From positions 1-5,758 of the forward strand of contig UWSL01000093.1 of NCBI GenBank assembly GCA_900552975.1: a stretch of 5,758 bases of DNA. Reading direction: 5' to 3'. The number at the start of each line of letters is the position of its first letter. The stretch's first letter is position 1. The notes under the pieces were generated by a model that searched no databases, was not told the origin of the DNA, and worked only from the letters and a program-made list of their open reading frames with translations. Position numbers and translations under genes: made by a program. The DNA comes from an uncultured Mycoplasmatota bacterium (GTDB lineage Bacteria; Bacillota_I; Bacilli_A; RF39; UBA660). This document shows positions 1 through 5,169 of the stretch, one piece after another.

Positions 1-30
1 GTGATGGAATATTTTAATAAGATAATATTT

Positions 31-1170
31 TTATATGTTGTTATTTTCATCAATTTCTAGTTGAATTGGTCTATTTTGATAGTCAAAGTCGTATGTTGGA
101 ATTTTGGTTATTTGTTCAAAAATAGATGAAGATAACAATTCATATTTGTATACAAGAGAATCTTTAAGGGGAGTTGTTGGTAAATCAAGATTTTTTCTAA
201 TATTTTTTAGATAACTTTGTCCTTTTTTTGAAAATCCTAAAACTTTTATATAATTTATAGTAGCTTCGTGTGCGTCTTTTTTTGTTAAACCAATAAGAAT
301 ATGTGTTAACATACGACTTATTTTATTATAAGTATATCTTTTAGTTTTGATATTTTGAATTAATTCTTCTAAAGTCTTTGATTGATTAACAAATCTTAAA
401 AGGCGAAATTCAATCCCTTCATCCACATCGAGGTATACACTTAAGTCTTTATCAGTTAGAATTTTAAATTTTAATAAAGTTAATAATTTATCTTCATCAT
501 ATTCAATTATATTTTTTAAAGAACATACAGGTAGATAAGGACTTATATCTTCTTTATTTGTAAGCTTCTGACGAATATTGGAAGCACTGATTATACTAGA
601 AGTACTTACTGTATCATGGTAATTGTTTGTCCTTTTTATTGTAATAGGTTCAATTTTAGAATTTAATTTATTAATGGCTTTTATGTAAGATATTCCAAGT
701 AAATCATTTGGTTGATTAATATCTTCTATGATATTTAAAGCTTTTGCTAAAGCAGTTGGGTAGTTTGTTCCATTTTCTAAATAATTTTTAACTCTTATAG
801 GATAATCTGAATCATTTAATTGAATGTCAGCGACCTTCTTTAGCAAGTCTAGGTTATTTGATTCACTTCCAAAAACGAGATAATCGACATGTAGTTTATC
901 TAATAATTTAATGCTATTTAAAGCGAAGGTATCAGATGATTGAGTACCAAAGATAAAAGGCAATTCGATGACAAGGTCAATATTATTTTCTAGGGCAATT
1001 TTAGTTTTAGCTTCTTTAGTTTCTATAGAAATATTACCACGTTGAGTGAAATAACCATTTAAAACTAAGATGATTAGGGAATCAGGAAAAAGCTCTTTTA
1101 TTTTTTTTAATTGATAAAGATGGCCATTGTGAAATGGATTGTATTCAGCTATAAGACCAATTGTTTTCAT
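31..1170 (-). CDS. tmcAL: tRNA(Met) cytidine acetate ligase TmcAL
   Basis: Cytoplasmic tRNA-modifying enzyme of the nucleotidyltransferase-like family formerly called YlbM/DUF795. Family knowledge: it activates acetate with ATP and transfers the acetyl group to the wobble cytidine C34 of elongator tRNA-Met, making ac4C. Seen here: the N-terminal nucleotide-binding signature IAEYNPFHNGH with the H14-N-G-H17 motif, ELPFIFGTQSSD near residues 69-80, VFGSES near 99-104, NDLLGISYIKAI near 155-166, KRTNNYHD near 179-186 and SSIISASNIR near 191-200. These are the conserved blocks in the expected order, and 379 residues is near the usual family length. I chose the ATG at 1170: a GAAAG element lies about 10 nt upstream, while the ATG three codons earlier (1179) has that element almost abutting it. 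The gene is divergent from yceD. Only 30 bases are visible beyond the stop, with no clear terminator. Confidence 0.93.
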   Translation of the reverse strand: MKTIGLIAEYNPFHNGHLYQLKKIKELFPDSLIILVLNGYFTQRGNISIETKEAKTKIALENNIDLVIELPFIFGTQSSDTFALNSIKLLDKLHVDYLVFGSESNNLDLLKKVADIQLNDSDYPIRVKNYLENGTNYPTALAKALNIIEDINQPNDLLGISYIKAINKLNSKIEPITIKRTNNYHDTVSTSSIISASNIRQKLTNKEDISPYLPVCSLKNIIEYDEDKLLTLLKFKILTDKDLSVYLDVDEGIEFRLLRFVNQSKTLEELIQNIKTKRYTYNKISRMLTHILIGLTKKDAHEATINYIKVLGFSKKGQSYLKNIRKNLDLPTTPLKDSLVYKYELLSSSIFEQITKIPTYDFDYQNRPIQLEIDENNNI

Positions 1171-1205
1171 AAAAATCATTCTTTCTTTTATTTTTTCTTA
1201 TGATA

Positions 1206-1234
1206 ATTTTAATATAATAAGTTGTAATATTCAA
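1206..1234 (-). promoter_or_regulatory. Candidate tmcAL promoter
   Basis: Reading the minus strand, TTGAAT (1229-1234) and TAAAAT (1206-1211) are separated by 17 bases, giving a transcript start near 1199 and a leader of about 29 nt before tmcAL. An alternative is TTACAA (1222-1227) with TATCAT (1200-1205), spacing 16. Both are imperfect, and the sequence alone does not decide between them. Confidence 0.35.
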
Positions 1235-1250
1235 GAAAAGTTGATATAAT
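1222..1250 (+). promoter_or_regulatory. Promoter of yceD-rpmF
   Basis: TTGTAA (1222-1227), 17 bases, then a perfect TATAAT (1245-1250) preceded by TG at 1242-1243, which makes an extended -10. Transcription should start near 1257, about 15 nt before the yceD start at 1273. This is a housekeeping sigma-A type promoter and the best one in the left half of the window. Confidence 0.8.
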
Positions 1251-1272
1251 TATGGCGCTAGTGGGTGATTTA

Positions 1273-1752
1273 ATGTACATTGATTTAGCAAAAGTAAATG
1301 AAGACGGAATAGTGATTGATGATGTTGTATCTTTTAATGAAGATTACCTTTCCAACACACCTATTCAAAAACTTGATAATGTAAAAATAGTTGGTCGTGC
1401 TTATTATAGTGTTACTAATGAAATTGTCTTTGATTGTAAGGTTGAAGGAAAAATGGTTTTGTTAGATGCTATGAGTGGTGAACCTGTAGATTATCCATTT
1501 AATTTTGAAATGTCAGAGGTATTAAGTGAAGAAGATGACGAAAAAAGTAAAAAAGAGTTAAAAACACTTGATATTATGGATATTTTATGGCAAAATATTG
1601 TACTAGAGGTCCCAATTAGTTATAAGAAGAATCCTGATGAAAAATATGAAATGTCAGGTGATGGTTGGGAACTAGTAGATGAAGAAAGAAAAAAGTTAGA
1701 TCCAAGATTAGCTCCTTTGTTAGAGCTACTTGACAATAACGGGAAGGAGTGA
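1273..1752 (+). CDS. yceD: YceD/DUF177 family protein (YlbN), 23S rRNA accumulation
   Basis: Small cytoplasmic DUF177 protein, 159 residues, co-transcribed with rpmF. Family knowledge: E. coli YceD is needed for normal accumulation of 23S rRNA, and its gene is almost always beside the L32 gene; the molecular reaction is not known. Seen here: the core block [15 protein letters not shown] at residues 41-55, the following segment to about residue 80, an acidic linker near 82-91, [16 protein letters not shown] at 99-114, and the C-terminal [11 protein letters not shown] at 143-153. An in-frame ATG lies at 1252 but falls at or before the predicted transcript start (about 1257) and abuts the -10. 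The ATG at 1273 has GGTGAT (1264-1269), which pairs with the 3' end of 16S rRNA, so I start there. The stop TGA overlaps the end of the rpmF ribosome-binding region. Confidence 0.9.
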   Translation: MYIDLAKVNEDGIVIDDVVSFNEDYLSNTPIQKLDNVKIVGRAYYSVTNEIVFDCKVEGKMVLLDAMSGEPVDYPFNFEMSEVLSEEDDEKSKKELKTLDIMDILWQNIVLEVPISYKKNPDEKYEMSGDGWELVDEERKKLDPRLAPLLELLDNNGKE

Positions 1753-1756
1753 AATC

Positions 1757-1954
1757 ATGGCTGTACCTTTTAGAAGAACAAGTAAAACTAAAAAAAGAAT
1801 GCGTCGTACTCACTTAAAAAAAGAAGTTGGAACTTTAACTAAATGTCCTCAATGTGGCGCAACTATCCAACCTCATCGTGTTTGTACAAAATGCGGTTAT
1901 TATAAAGGTAATGAAGTAATTAAAGTTACTGAAGAAGAAACTACTGAAGAATAG
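1757..1954 (+). CDS. rpmF: 50S ribosomal protein L32, zinc-binding form
   Basis: Structural protein of the large ribosomal subunit, 65 residues. Seen here: the classic start [19 protein letters not shown], a basic N-terminal half that lies along rRNA, and a zinc ribbon with C30-P-Q-C33 and C43-T-K-C46. All four cysteines are present, so this is the zinc-dependent (C+) paralogue type, not the cysteine-free form induced under zinc starvation. The tail after residue 51 is acidic (EEETTEE). The start is fixed by AAGGAG (1744-1749), 7 bases upstream of the ATG; this site lies inside the end of yceD, so the two genes are tightly spaced (4 nt) and probably share one transcript. A terminator follows five bases after the stop. 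Confidence 0.97.
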   Translation: MAVPFRRTSKTKKRMRRTHLKKEVGTLTKCPQCGATIQPHRVCTKCGYYKGNEVIKVTEEETTEE

Positions 1955-1958
1955 TTAT

Positions 1959-1979
1959 AACTACTTTGGTAGTTTTTTT
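1959..1979 (+). terminator. Rho-independent terminator of yceD-rpmF
   Basis: Perfect 6-bp stem AACTAC/GTAGTT (1959-1964 with 1969-1974), loop TTTG, then T1975-1979. It begins 5 bases after the rpmF stop. The stem is short and AT-rich but typical of this genome's base composition. Confidence 0.75.
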
Positions 1980-2012
1980 AATGTTTATATAGCATTTATT
2001 GATATTATAAGG

Positions 2013-2018
2013 TATAAT
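2013..2018 (+). promoter_or_regulatory. Candidate -10 box for tRNA-Thr
   Basis: A perfect TATAAT lies 12 bases before the mature tRNA 5' end, which would start the transcript near 2025. I see no good -35 at 16-18 bases upstream, so the promoter is only half supported. Confidence 0.4.
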
Positions 2019-2030
2019 TAAATTGTTGTT

Positions 2031-2104
2031 GCCGATTTAGTACAGTGGTAGTACAGATGCATGGTAAGCATCAGAGGTCAGTTCAATTCTGTCAATCGGC
2101 ACCA
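2031..2104 (+). tRNA. trnT: tRNA-Thr(GGU)
   Basis: Full cloverleaf of 74 nt with an encoded CCA. The acceptor GCCGATT (2031-2037) pairs perfectly with AATCGGC (2094-2100), followed by A73 and CCA. The D-stem is GTAC/GTAC with loop AGTGGTA. The anticodon stem GATGC/GCATC encloses loop ATGGTAA, giving anticodon GGT (2063-2065), which reads ACC/ACU threonine codons. The T-loop is TTCAATT. G1-C72 and C2-G71 together with G35-U36 are threonyl-tRNA synthetase identity elements. Oddities: a U-U mismatch in the T-stem (2078 with 2092), a four-base variable loop AGAG, and G at the position that usually pairs with G15 as C48. It is probably functional, transcribed alone and ended by the terminator at 2116. 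Confidence 0.9.
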
Positions 2105-2115
2105 TAAGGAAATAC

Positions 2116-2138
2116 GCTCGAACTTTTCGAGCTTTTTT
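2116..2138 (+). terminator. Terminator of tRNA-Thr
   Basis: Perfect 7-bp stem GCTCGAA/TTCGAGC (2116-2122 with 2126-2132), three-base loop CTT, and six T's at 2133-2138. It lies 11 bases after the tRNA CCA end. It has no U-tract in the minus direction, so it works only rightwards. Confidence 0.88.
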
Positions 2139-2143
2139 AATAC

Positions 2144-2170
2144 AACTAACTCATTTGGGTTAGTTTTTTT
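2144..2170 (+). terminator. Second, tandem rho-independent terminator
   Basis: Stem AACTAAC/GTTAGTT (2144-2150 with 2159-2165), extendable by one G-U and one C-G pair, then T2166-2170. It starts only 5 bases after the previous terminator ends. It either backs up the tRNA terminator or was left by a gene or element that once ended here. Confidence 0.75.
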
Positions 2171-2174
2171 GTGT

Positions 2175-2207
2175 ATCGAACTCCCACGTTTAAGCTTGGA
2201 AGTCATA
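2175..2207 (-). other. tRNA-Gly(UCC)-like fragment, possible old attachment-site core
   Basis: Read on the minus strand, this resembles the middle of a tRNA-Gly. There is an anticodon loop CTTCCAA (2196-2202, anticodon TCC), then 5 bases for the stem, 5 for the variable loop, 5 for the T-stem, and GTTCGAT of the T-loop (2175-2181). All spacings are canonical. The outer halves fail: the anticodon stem pairs at 3 of 5 positions, the T-stem at 2 of 5, and there is no D-arm or acceptor. It is not a working tRNA. Elements that integrate in tRNA genes commonly carry this block, so an attachment-site relic is a reasonable inference. Chance resemblance is not excluded. Confidence 0.42.
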
Positions 2208-2212
2208 CAAAG

Positions 2213-2236
2213 ACTATCCTACAAAGAAAGGATGGT
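2213..2236 (+). promoter_or_regulatory. Hairpin covering the ribosome-binding site of the 90-residue gene
   Basis: ACTATCCT (2213-2220) pairs with AGGATGGT (2229-2236) over 8 bp with one G-U, around an 8-base A-rich loop. The right arm contains the GGA of the AAAGGA ribosome-binding site (2227-2232) of the gene starting at 2241, so folding would limit its translation. Confidence 0.4.
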
Positions 2237-2240
2237 ATTT

Positions 2241-2513
2241 ATGGTAAATATTATTAAGCAAGAAGTTGTTATTGAAGAATCATTAAAAAAGAAATTAGAA
2301 CTAATATGTGAGTTTTCGAATACTACTCTAAAAATTATAAATGGTAGTATAAGAAAAATTGATAGAACTAACTTAACTTATGTTGAACCTCATAGAATAA
2401 TAATTAATGATATAACATTTCTTGCTTTTAATTATTCTAATGAGATATTCATTGAGAATTTATCTAATAAGATTAAACTATCTGAATTAGAAGATTATTT
2501 AAAAACTAACTAA
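2241..2513 (+). CDS. Unrecognised 90-residue protein
   Basis: I do not recognise the family. The start ATG at 2241 has AAAGGA (2227-2232) at 8 bases; the open frame runs further upstream but through the tRNA and terminators, so those codons are not real. The protein has a lysine/glutamate-rich N-terminal segment (residues about 5-20, likely helical), then alternating hydrophobic and polar residues suggesting beta strands around residues 28-80, and a short C-terminal helix ending YLKTN. I see no signal peptide, membrane segment, cysteine pair or helix-turn-helix signature. It lies between a tRNA-like fragment and a regulated recombinase promoter, so an accessory role in the old element is possible. 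No terminator follows before the next promoter at 2539. Codon use is as AT-rich as its neighbours. Confidence 0.6.
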   Translation: MVNIIKQEVVIEESLKKKLELICEFSNTTLKIINGSIRKIDRTNLTYVEPHRIIINDITFLAFNYSNEIFIENLSNKIKLSELEDYLKTN

Positions 2514-2521
2514 ATACTACT

Positions 2522-2539
2522 ATTCCCTAATCAGGGAAT
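2522..2539. promoter_or_regulatory. Dyad operator candidate at the recombinase promoter
   Basis: Perfect inverted repeat ATTCCCT-AATC-AGGGAAT. Its last base is the first T of the -35 hexamer TTGACA. A protein bound here would contact the -35 region, so a repressor (or an activator bound at -40) is plausible. There is no T-run after it, so it is not a terminator for the gene ending at 2513. Confidence 0.5.
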
Positions 2540-2566
2540 TGACATTTTCTTAAAAAAAGATATTAT
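2539..2566 (+). promoter_or_regulatory. Strong promoter for leader peptide and recombinase
   Basis: A perfect -35 TTGACA (2539-2544), 16 bases, then TATTAT (2561-2566). The transcript should begin near 2573, leaving about 39 nt before the leader peptide ATG at 2612 and about 160 nt before the recombinase ATG at 2733. This is the best -35 in the window. Confidence 0.75.
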
Positions 2567-2611
2567 ATATAACCAATGAAAGAGGTATTCTCTAGAAATG
2601 GAGGTACACCG

Positions 2612-2689
2612 ATGATAAAAAGCAAAGATAAAATTAAAATATATAATATTGATTTTAATGAGGAGTCAGTAGTATTTAGACTTTACTAG
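2612..2689 (+). CDS. 25-residue leader peptide upstream of recombinase
   Basis: A short frame, MIKSKDKIKIYNIDF followed by NEESVVFRLY and a TAG stop. A strong GGAGG (2600-2604) lies 7 bases before the ATG, a better ribosome site than most genes here have. The coding sequence runs over the whole left arm of the terminator hairpin (2660-2675), and its stop codon (2687-2689) sits in the hairpin's upper stem. That layout is known for leader-peptide attenuators, for example upstream of tet(M) in Tn916, where ribosome position decides whether the terminator forms. The peptide is lysine-rich at the N-terminus and ends in aromatic and hydrophobic residues. I do not recognise it as a named leader. Function as a cis-acting regulator of the recombinase is inferred. 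Confidence 0.65.
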   Translation: MIKSKDKIKIYNIDFNEESVVFRLY

Positions 2690-2711
2690 ATACTACCAGC
2701 TCCTCTTTTTT
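2660..2711 (+). terminator. Attenuator: long terminator hairpin within the leader
   Basis: Outer stem GAGGAG/CTCCTC (2660-2665 with 2700-2705), a three-by-three internal loop, then GTAGTAT/ATACTAC (2669-2675 with 2690-2696). The top can extend by four pairs (2676-2679 with 2686-2689). Six T's follow at 2706-2711. It lies between the promoter and the recombinase start, so transcription must pass it to reach the recombinase. The right arm CTCC (2700-2703) plus T2706-2709 can instead pair with AAAAGGAG (2715-2722), the recombinase ribosome site. Confidence 0.75.
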
Positions 2712-2732
2712 AGTAAAAGGAGTTGAAGATTA

Positions 2733-3215
2733 ATGGATAACGAAAAGAAACTATGTGGAATCTATATGAGGGTATCAACTGAAGATTAAGCTCGTGAGGG
2801 TTTTAGTTTACCAGAACAAAAAGAACGATTAGAGGCTTATTGTAAGTTCAATGGTTATAAGATAGTAGAATATTATACTGACGCTGGAATAAGTGCTAAA
2901 ACAGGCAATCATAGACCAGAATACGATAGAATGCTTGAAGATGGTAAACAAGGCAAAATAAATATGATTATTGCCTTAAAACTAGATAGAATTACAAGAA
3001 GTACAAGAGATTGGGAAACTTTAATGGATTATCTAGAAAAATATAATATTAATATTGCTTTTGTTAATGATGATATAAATACTACTACTGCTAATGGTAA
3101 AATGGTATCTCGTATTATGATGAGTGTATCACAAAATGAAATTGAAAGAACAAGTGAAAGAACTATCATAGGTTTAGAGGGTGCTATTAAACAAGGACAC
3201 GTTCCTAGTACATAA
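2733..3215 (+). pseudogene. Serine recombinase, nonsense-mutated and truncated
   Basis: N-terminal third of a large serine recombinase (resolvase/invertase catalytic domain). Translation gives MDNEKKLCGIYMRVSTED, then TAA at codon 19 (2787-2789), then AREGFSLPEQKERLEAYC in the same frame. Relatives have glutamine here (VSTEDQA...), so a CAA-to-TAA change is the simplest explanation. Catalytic Ser15 lies before the stop; the YYTDAGISAKTGN block, the arginine motif KLDRITRST and the helix-E region SQNEIERTSERT lie after it. Homology ends at GAIKQGHVPS near 3209, where relatives continue into the recombinase domain (PLGY...), so about two thirds of the usual length is missing. An internal start at 2931 would give 94 residues without the catalytic serine. 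Ribosome site AAAGGAG is 10 bases before the ATG. Not functional as it stands. Confidence 0.9.
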
Positions 3216-4904
3216 TGACACATCATTATTTTTATCGTTATTACTATTGTCTTTATTAGAATTGTTAGATATCTCAAATTTATATTCTTTTCCTGTTTTT
3301 AAGACAAATCTAGCAACCCTAGGTAGTTTATTACCATCACTATCATAATCACCGACAATGATACATTCTATCATATTTTCAAATGCCTCACGATTAAACT
3401 TTTTTAAAGTTGTAGGATAATTATCAAAATACTCATCTATTAATTTCAATTGTTTAGATAATCCTCTGTTTTCATCTAATAATTGTTGATAATTATTGAT
3501 TTCTTCCTTAACTTGATTAAGTTTATCTAATAACTCACGTTCTTTTTGAATAAACAATTCTTTTCTATCAATATCATTATCTAATTCCATATCAATTATT
3601 TTTGATAATCGTTGTTCTATGGTTTCTTTTTCTTTTAGTAAATTATTTAACTTATCTTGATAATCATTATCATTGATAACATCTTTAATTGCTTTAATTA
3701 AAGCATTTTTTGTTTTATGCTTATTTTTGATAATATCATTATAAATCATAACAAAAGTTTCTTCTAATTTAGTTTCACTAATACCTACTGAATCAGGGCA
3801 AGCATCCGAATGTTCTCTTTTTTTGAAACAAGTCCAATAATAATTATATTTTGGATGTTTTTTAGAATAAGAACTTTGTCTTCTACAAAAGTTAGTTCCA
3901 CAAAAAGCACATTTGATTTTACCACTAAATGCGTATTTTCTAGTTTCACGACTTTTATAGTCATTCTTATTAAAAGTGATACCCTCATATCGTTTTTTAG
4001 ATAACTCTTGAACTTTGTCCCAAACTTCTCTTGAAATAATTGGCTCATGATGATCTTTGACATAATATTTTTCTTTTTCACCTTTATTTTTTACACATTT
4101 GTGAGTAATAGGACTAACTGTATATGATTTATTTTGTAATAAATCGCCAACATATTTTTCTTGATGTATCATATTACTGATAGAAGAAGTAGACCATCTT
4201 GCACCTGTATAACTAGGTATTTTCATTTCTTCAAGTTTATTTGCAATTCTTCTACATCCTAAACCCTCACAATACCAATTAAAAACCATTCTAACAACTT
4301 CGGCTTGTTCTTCGTTAATATCTAATTGCTTTGTTTCTTTGTTCCAGTCATAGCCATAACAATCAGGACTTCCAACATATTCGCCACGTTTCATCATTGC
4401 TTTTAAACCTAACTTAACATTTTGAGAAGTTGATTCACTTTCGGCTTGTGCGAAAGCACTATATAAAGTTAGAAACATTTCACTATCTAAATCTATGGTA
4501 TGAATATTTTCCTTTTCAAAAAATACATCAACTTTCTTATCTCGTAATTCTCTACAATATTTTAAAGTATCTAGTGTATTTCTCGCAAAGCGAGAGATAG
4601 ACTTTGCTAAAATAATATCTATTTTACCATTTAAAGCATCATCTATCATTCTTTGAAATTCACATCTATTTTTAACTTGTGTTCCACTAATACCTTCATC
4701 AGCGTATATTCCTACAAATTCCCATTCAGGATTAGATTTAATTTTTTCAGTATAATATTTGATTTGTGAATTATAACTTGTAATCTGTTCTTCATCATCT
4801 GTACTTACACGACCATAAGCACAAACACGTTTTTTCTTATTTGCAATAGTAATATTATTATTTTTATCTTTGAGATTAGCAGCTATAATCTCAACTTGTG
4901 CCAT
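3174..4904 (-). CDS. Large serine recombinase (site-specific integrase)
   Basis: Probable integrase/excisionase of the right-hand element, 576 residues. Resolvase domain at residues about 26-175: YGRVSTDD with catalytic Ser34 and Arg32, YADEGISG at 67-74, arginine motif SRFARN at 104-109, and AQAESES at 152-158. Recombinase domain at about 180-300, including YGYDWN and GARWSTSSISNMI. Zinc ribbon with C332-A-F-C335 and C359/C369. A charged coiled coil at about 412-475 is followed by a C-terminal VGDYDSDG segment, as in integrases that control direction of recombination through the coiled coil. All key residues are present, so it looks active. GAGG lies 5 bases before the ATG. The 3' end overlaps the truncated recombinase by 42 bp; about the last 11 residues (from 566) are read from that gene's antisense strand, so the native C-terminus before integration probably differed. 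Confidence 0.93.
   Translation of the reverse strand: MAQVEIIAANLKDKNNNITIANKKKRVCAYGRVSTDDEEQITSYNSQIKYYTEKIKSNPEWEFVGIYADEGISGTQVKNRCEFQRMIDDALNGKIDIILAKSISRFARNTLDTLKYCRELRDKKVDVFFEKENIHTIDLDSEMFLTLYSAFAQAESESTSQNVKLGLKAMMKRGEYVGSPDCYGYDWNKETKQLDINEEQAEVVRMVFNWYCEGLGCRRIANKLEEMKIPSYTGARWSTSSISNMIHQEKYVGDLLQNKSYTVSPITHKCVKNKGEKEKYYVKDHHEPIISREVWDKVQELSKKRYEGITFNKNDYKSRETRKYAFSGKIKCAFCGTNFCRRQSSYSKKHPKYNYYWTCFKKREHSDACPDSVGISETKLEETFVMIYNDIIKNKHKTKNALIKAIKDVINDNDYQDKLNNLLKEKETIEQRLSKIIDMELDNDIDRKELFIQKERELLDKLNQVKEEINNYQQLLDENRGLSKQLKLIDEYFDNYPTTLKKFNREAFENMIECIIVGDYDSDGNKLPRVARFVLKTGKEYKFEISNNSNKDNSNNDKNNDVSLCTRNVSLFNSTL
3204..3229. other. Element junction (left attachment site) inside the older recombinase gene
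   Basis: Homology of the plus-strand recombinase ends at HVPS (about 3209), and the coding strand switches to the minus-strand integrase. A perfect dyad ATAATGA-CACA-TCATTAT (3212-3229) lies right at the switch and also carries the stop codon of the broken gene. Large serine integrases usually sit at an element end beside an imperfect inverted-repeat attachment site. The exact crossover dinucleotide cannot be fixed without the other junction. Confidence 0.6.
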
Positions 4905-4962
4905 TTATACCTCACTTTCTTTTTTTTAATTCATTTTGAACTTACTGCTTCGTTCCAAAAAT

Positions 4963-4991
4963 ATTATATCTTAATTTTGTCATAACTGACA
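4963..4991 (-). promoter_or_regulatory. Candidate integrase promoter with overlapping dyad
   Basis: On the minus strand a perfect TATAAT -10 (4963-4968) lies 17 bases after a poor -35, TGTCAG (4986-4991). A dyad TGTCA-TAAC-TGACA (4978-4991) covers that -35. A weak -35 under a dyad suggests regulated or activator-dependent expression. The start would be near 4956, about 50 nt before the integrase ATG. Confidence 0.5.
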
Positions 4992-4998
4992 TAGTATT

Positions 4999-5169
4999 TT
5001 AGTAAAAACATTTTATTTTTTCTTTTAATACATAAAATTGTTTTTCTGTAATTAAGTTTAATTTCTTTAAATCAAACAAAATAGATAGATTAATTGATTT
5101 ATCAATAATATTATCTATTTCTAATTGATTAAGTTTATTTGTATCTTTTTCTTCTAATATCTTATACAA
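4999..5169 (-). CDS. Small SHOCT-like protein, TTG start
   Basis: A 56-residue protein between the SSB-like gene and the integrase, same strand. The C-terminal part LFDLKKLNLITEKQFYVLKE resembles the SHOCT (short C-terminal) motif: a helix, a 'gIIT' turn, then an E/F-rich helix followed by basic residues. That resemblance is by eye and moderate. SHOCT domains often mediate oligomerisation or nucleic-acid contacts, but the role here is unknown. Start choice: the TTG at 5169 has AAAGGGGG (5177-5184) 7 bases upstream. The in-frame ATG at 5190 would place that site inside the coding region and has no ribosome site of its own, so a 63-residue version is less likely. I see no membrane segment. The integrase starts 94 bp downstream with its own candidate promoter. 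Confidence 0.65.
   Translation of the reverse strand: MYKILEEKDTNKLNQLEIDNIIDKSINLSILFDLKKLNLITEKQFYVLKEKIKCFY

Larger units (their letters stand above)
2171..3212 (+). mobile_element. Remnant of an older serine-recombinase element (left part)
   Basis: This stretch sits between the tRNA-Thr terminators and the younger element. It holds a tRNA-Gly-like fragment, a 90-residue orphan gene, a strong promoter with a leader-peptide attenuator, and the first third of a serine recombinase gene. The left edge is set by the end of the tandem terminators and the tRNA-like fragment and is uncertain. The right edge is the point where recombinase homology stops. That it is one element is inference; the recombinase fragment is the only mobility gene seen. 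Confidence 0.5.

Noticed and set aside
1..30. AT-rich repeat with two AATATT copies beyond tmcAL, and a possible tail of a plus-strand gene ending at 60
   Set aside because: No U-tract in the minus direction after the hairpin, and the plus-strand frame is too short and overlaps tmcAL antisense.
1616..1813. Minus-strand frame across the yceD/rpmF boundary
   Set aside because: Antisense to two clearly conserved genes, with no family signature.
2061..2240. In-frame upstream extension of the 90-residue gene
   Set aside because: It runs through the tRNA anticodon loop and both terminators and has no ribosome site; the ATG at 2241 has one.
2598..2615. Five-codon frame MEVHR overlapping the leader peptide start
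   Set aside because: No ribosome site ahead of its ATG; its GGAGG is better explained as the ribosome site of the 25-codon leader.
2787..2789. TAA as a reassigned sense codon or programmed read-through
   Set aside because: Other genes in the window end on TAA, and the rest of the recombinase is truncated anyway, so a nonsense mutation is simpler.
2931..3215. A separate 94-residue recombinase protein
   Set aside because: It is the tail of the broken recombinase in the same frame, lacks the catalytic serine and has no good ribosome site before its ATG.
3029..3277. Hydrophobic minus-strand frame across the element junction
   Set aside because: Antisense to the recombinase pseudogene and overlapping the integrase 3' end; the hydrophobic look comes from AT-rich antisense.
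3785..4081. Overlapping frames on both strands inside the integrase gene (for example 3810-4004)
   Set aside because: Low-complexity shadows of the zinc-ribbon region of the integrase; no family match and no ribosome site.
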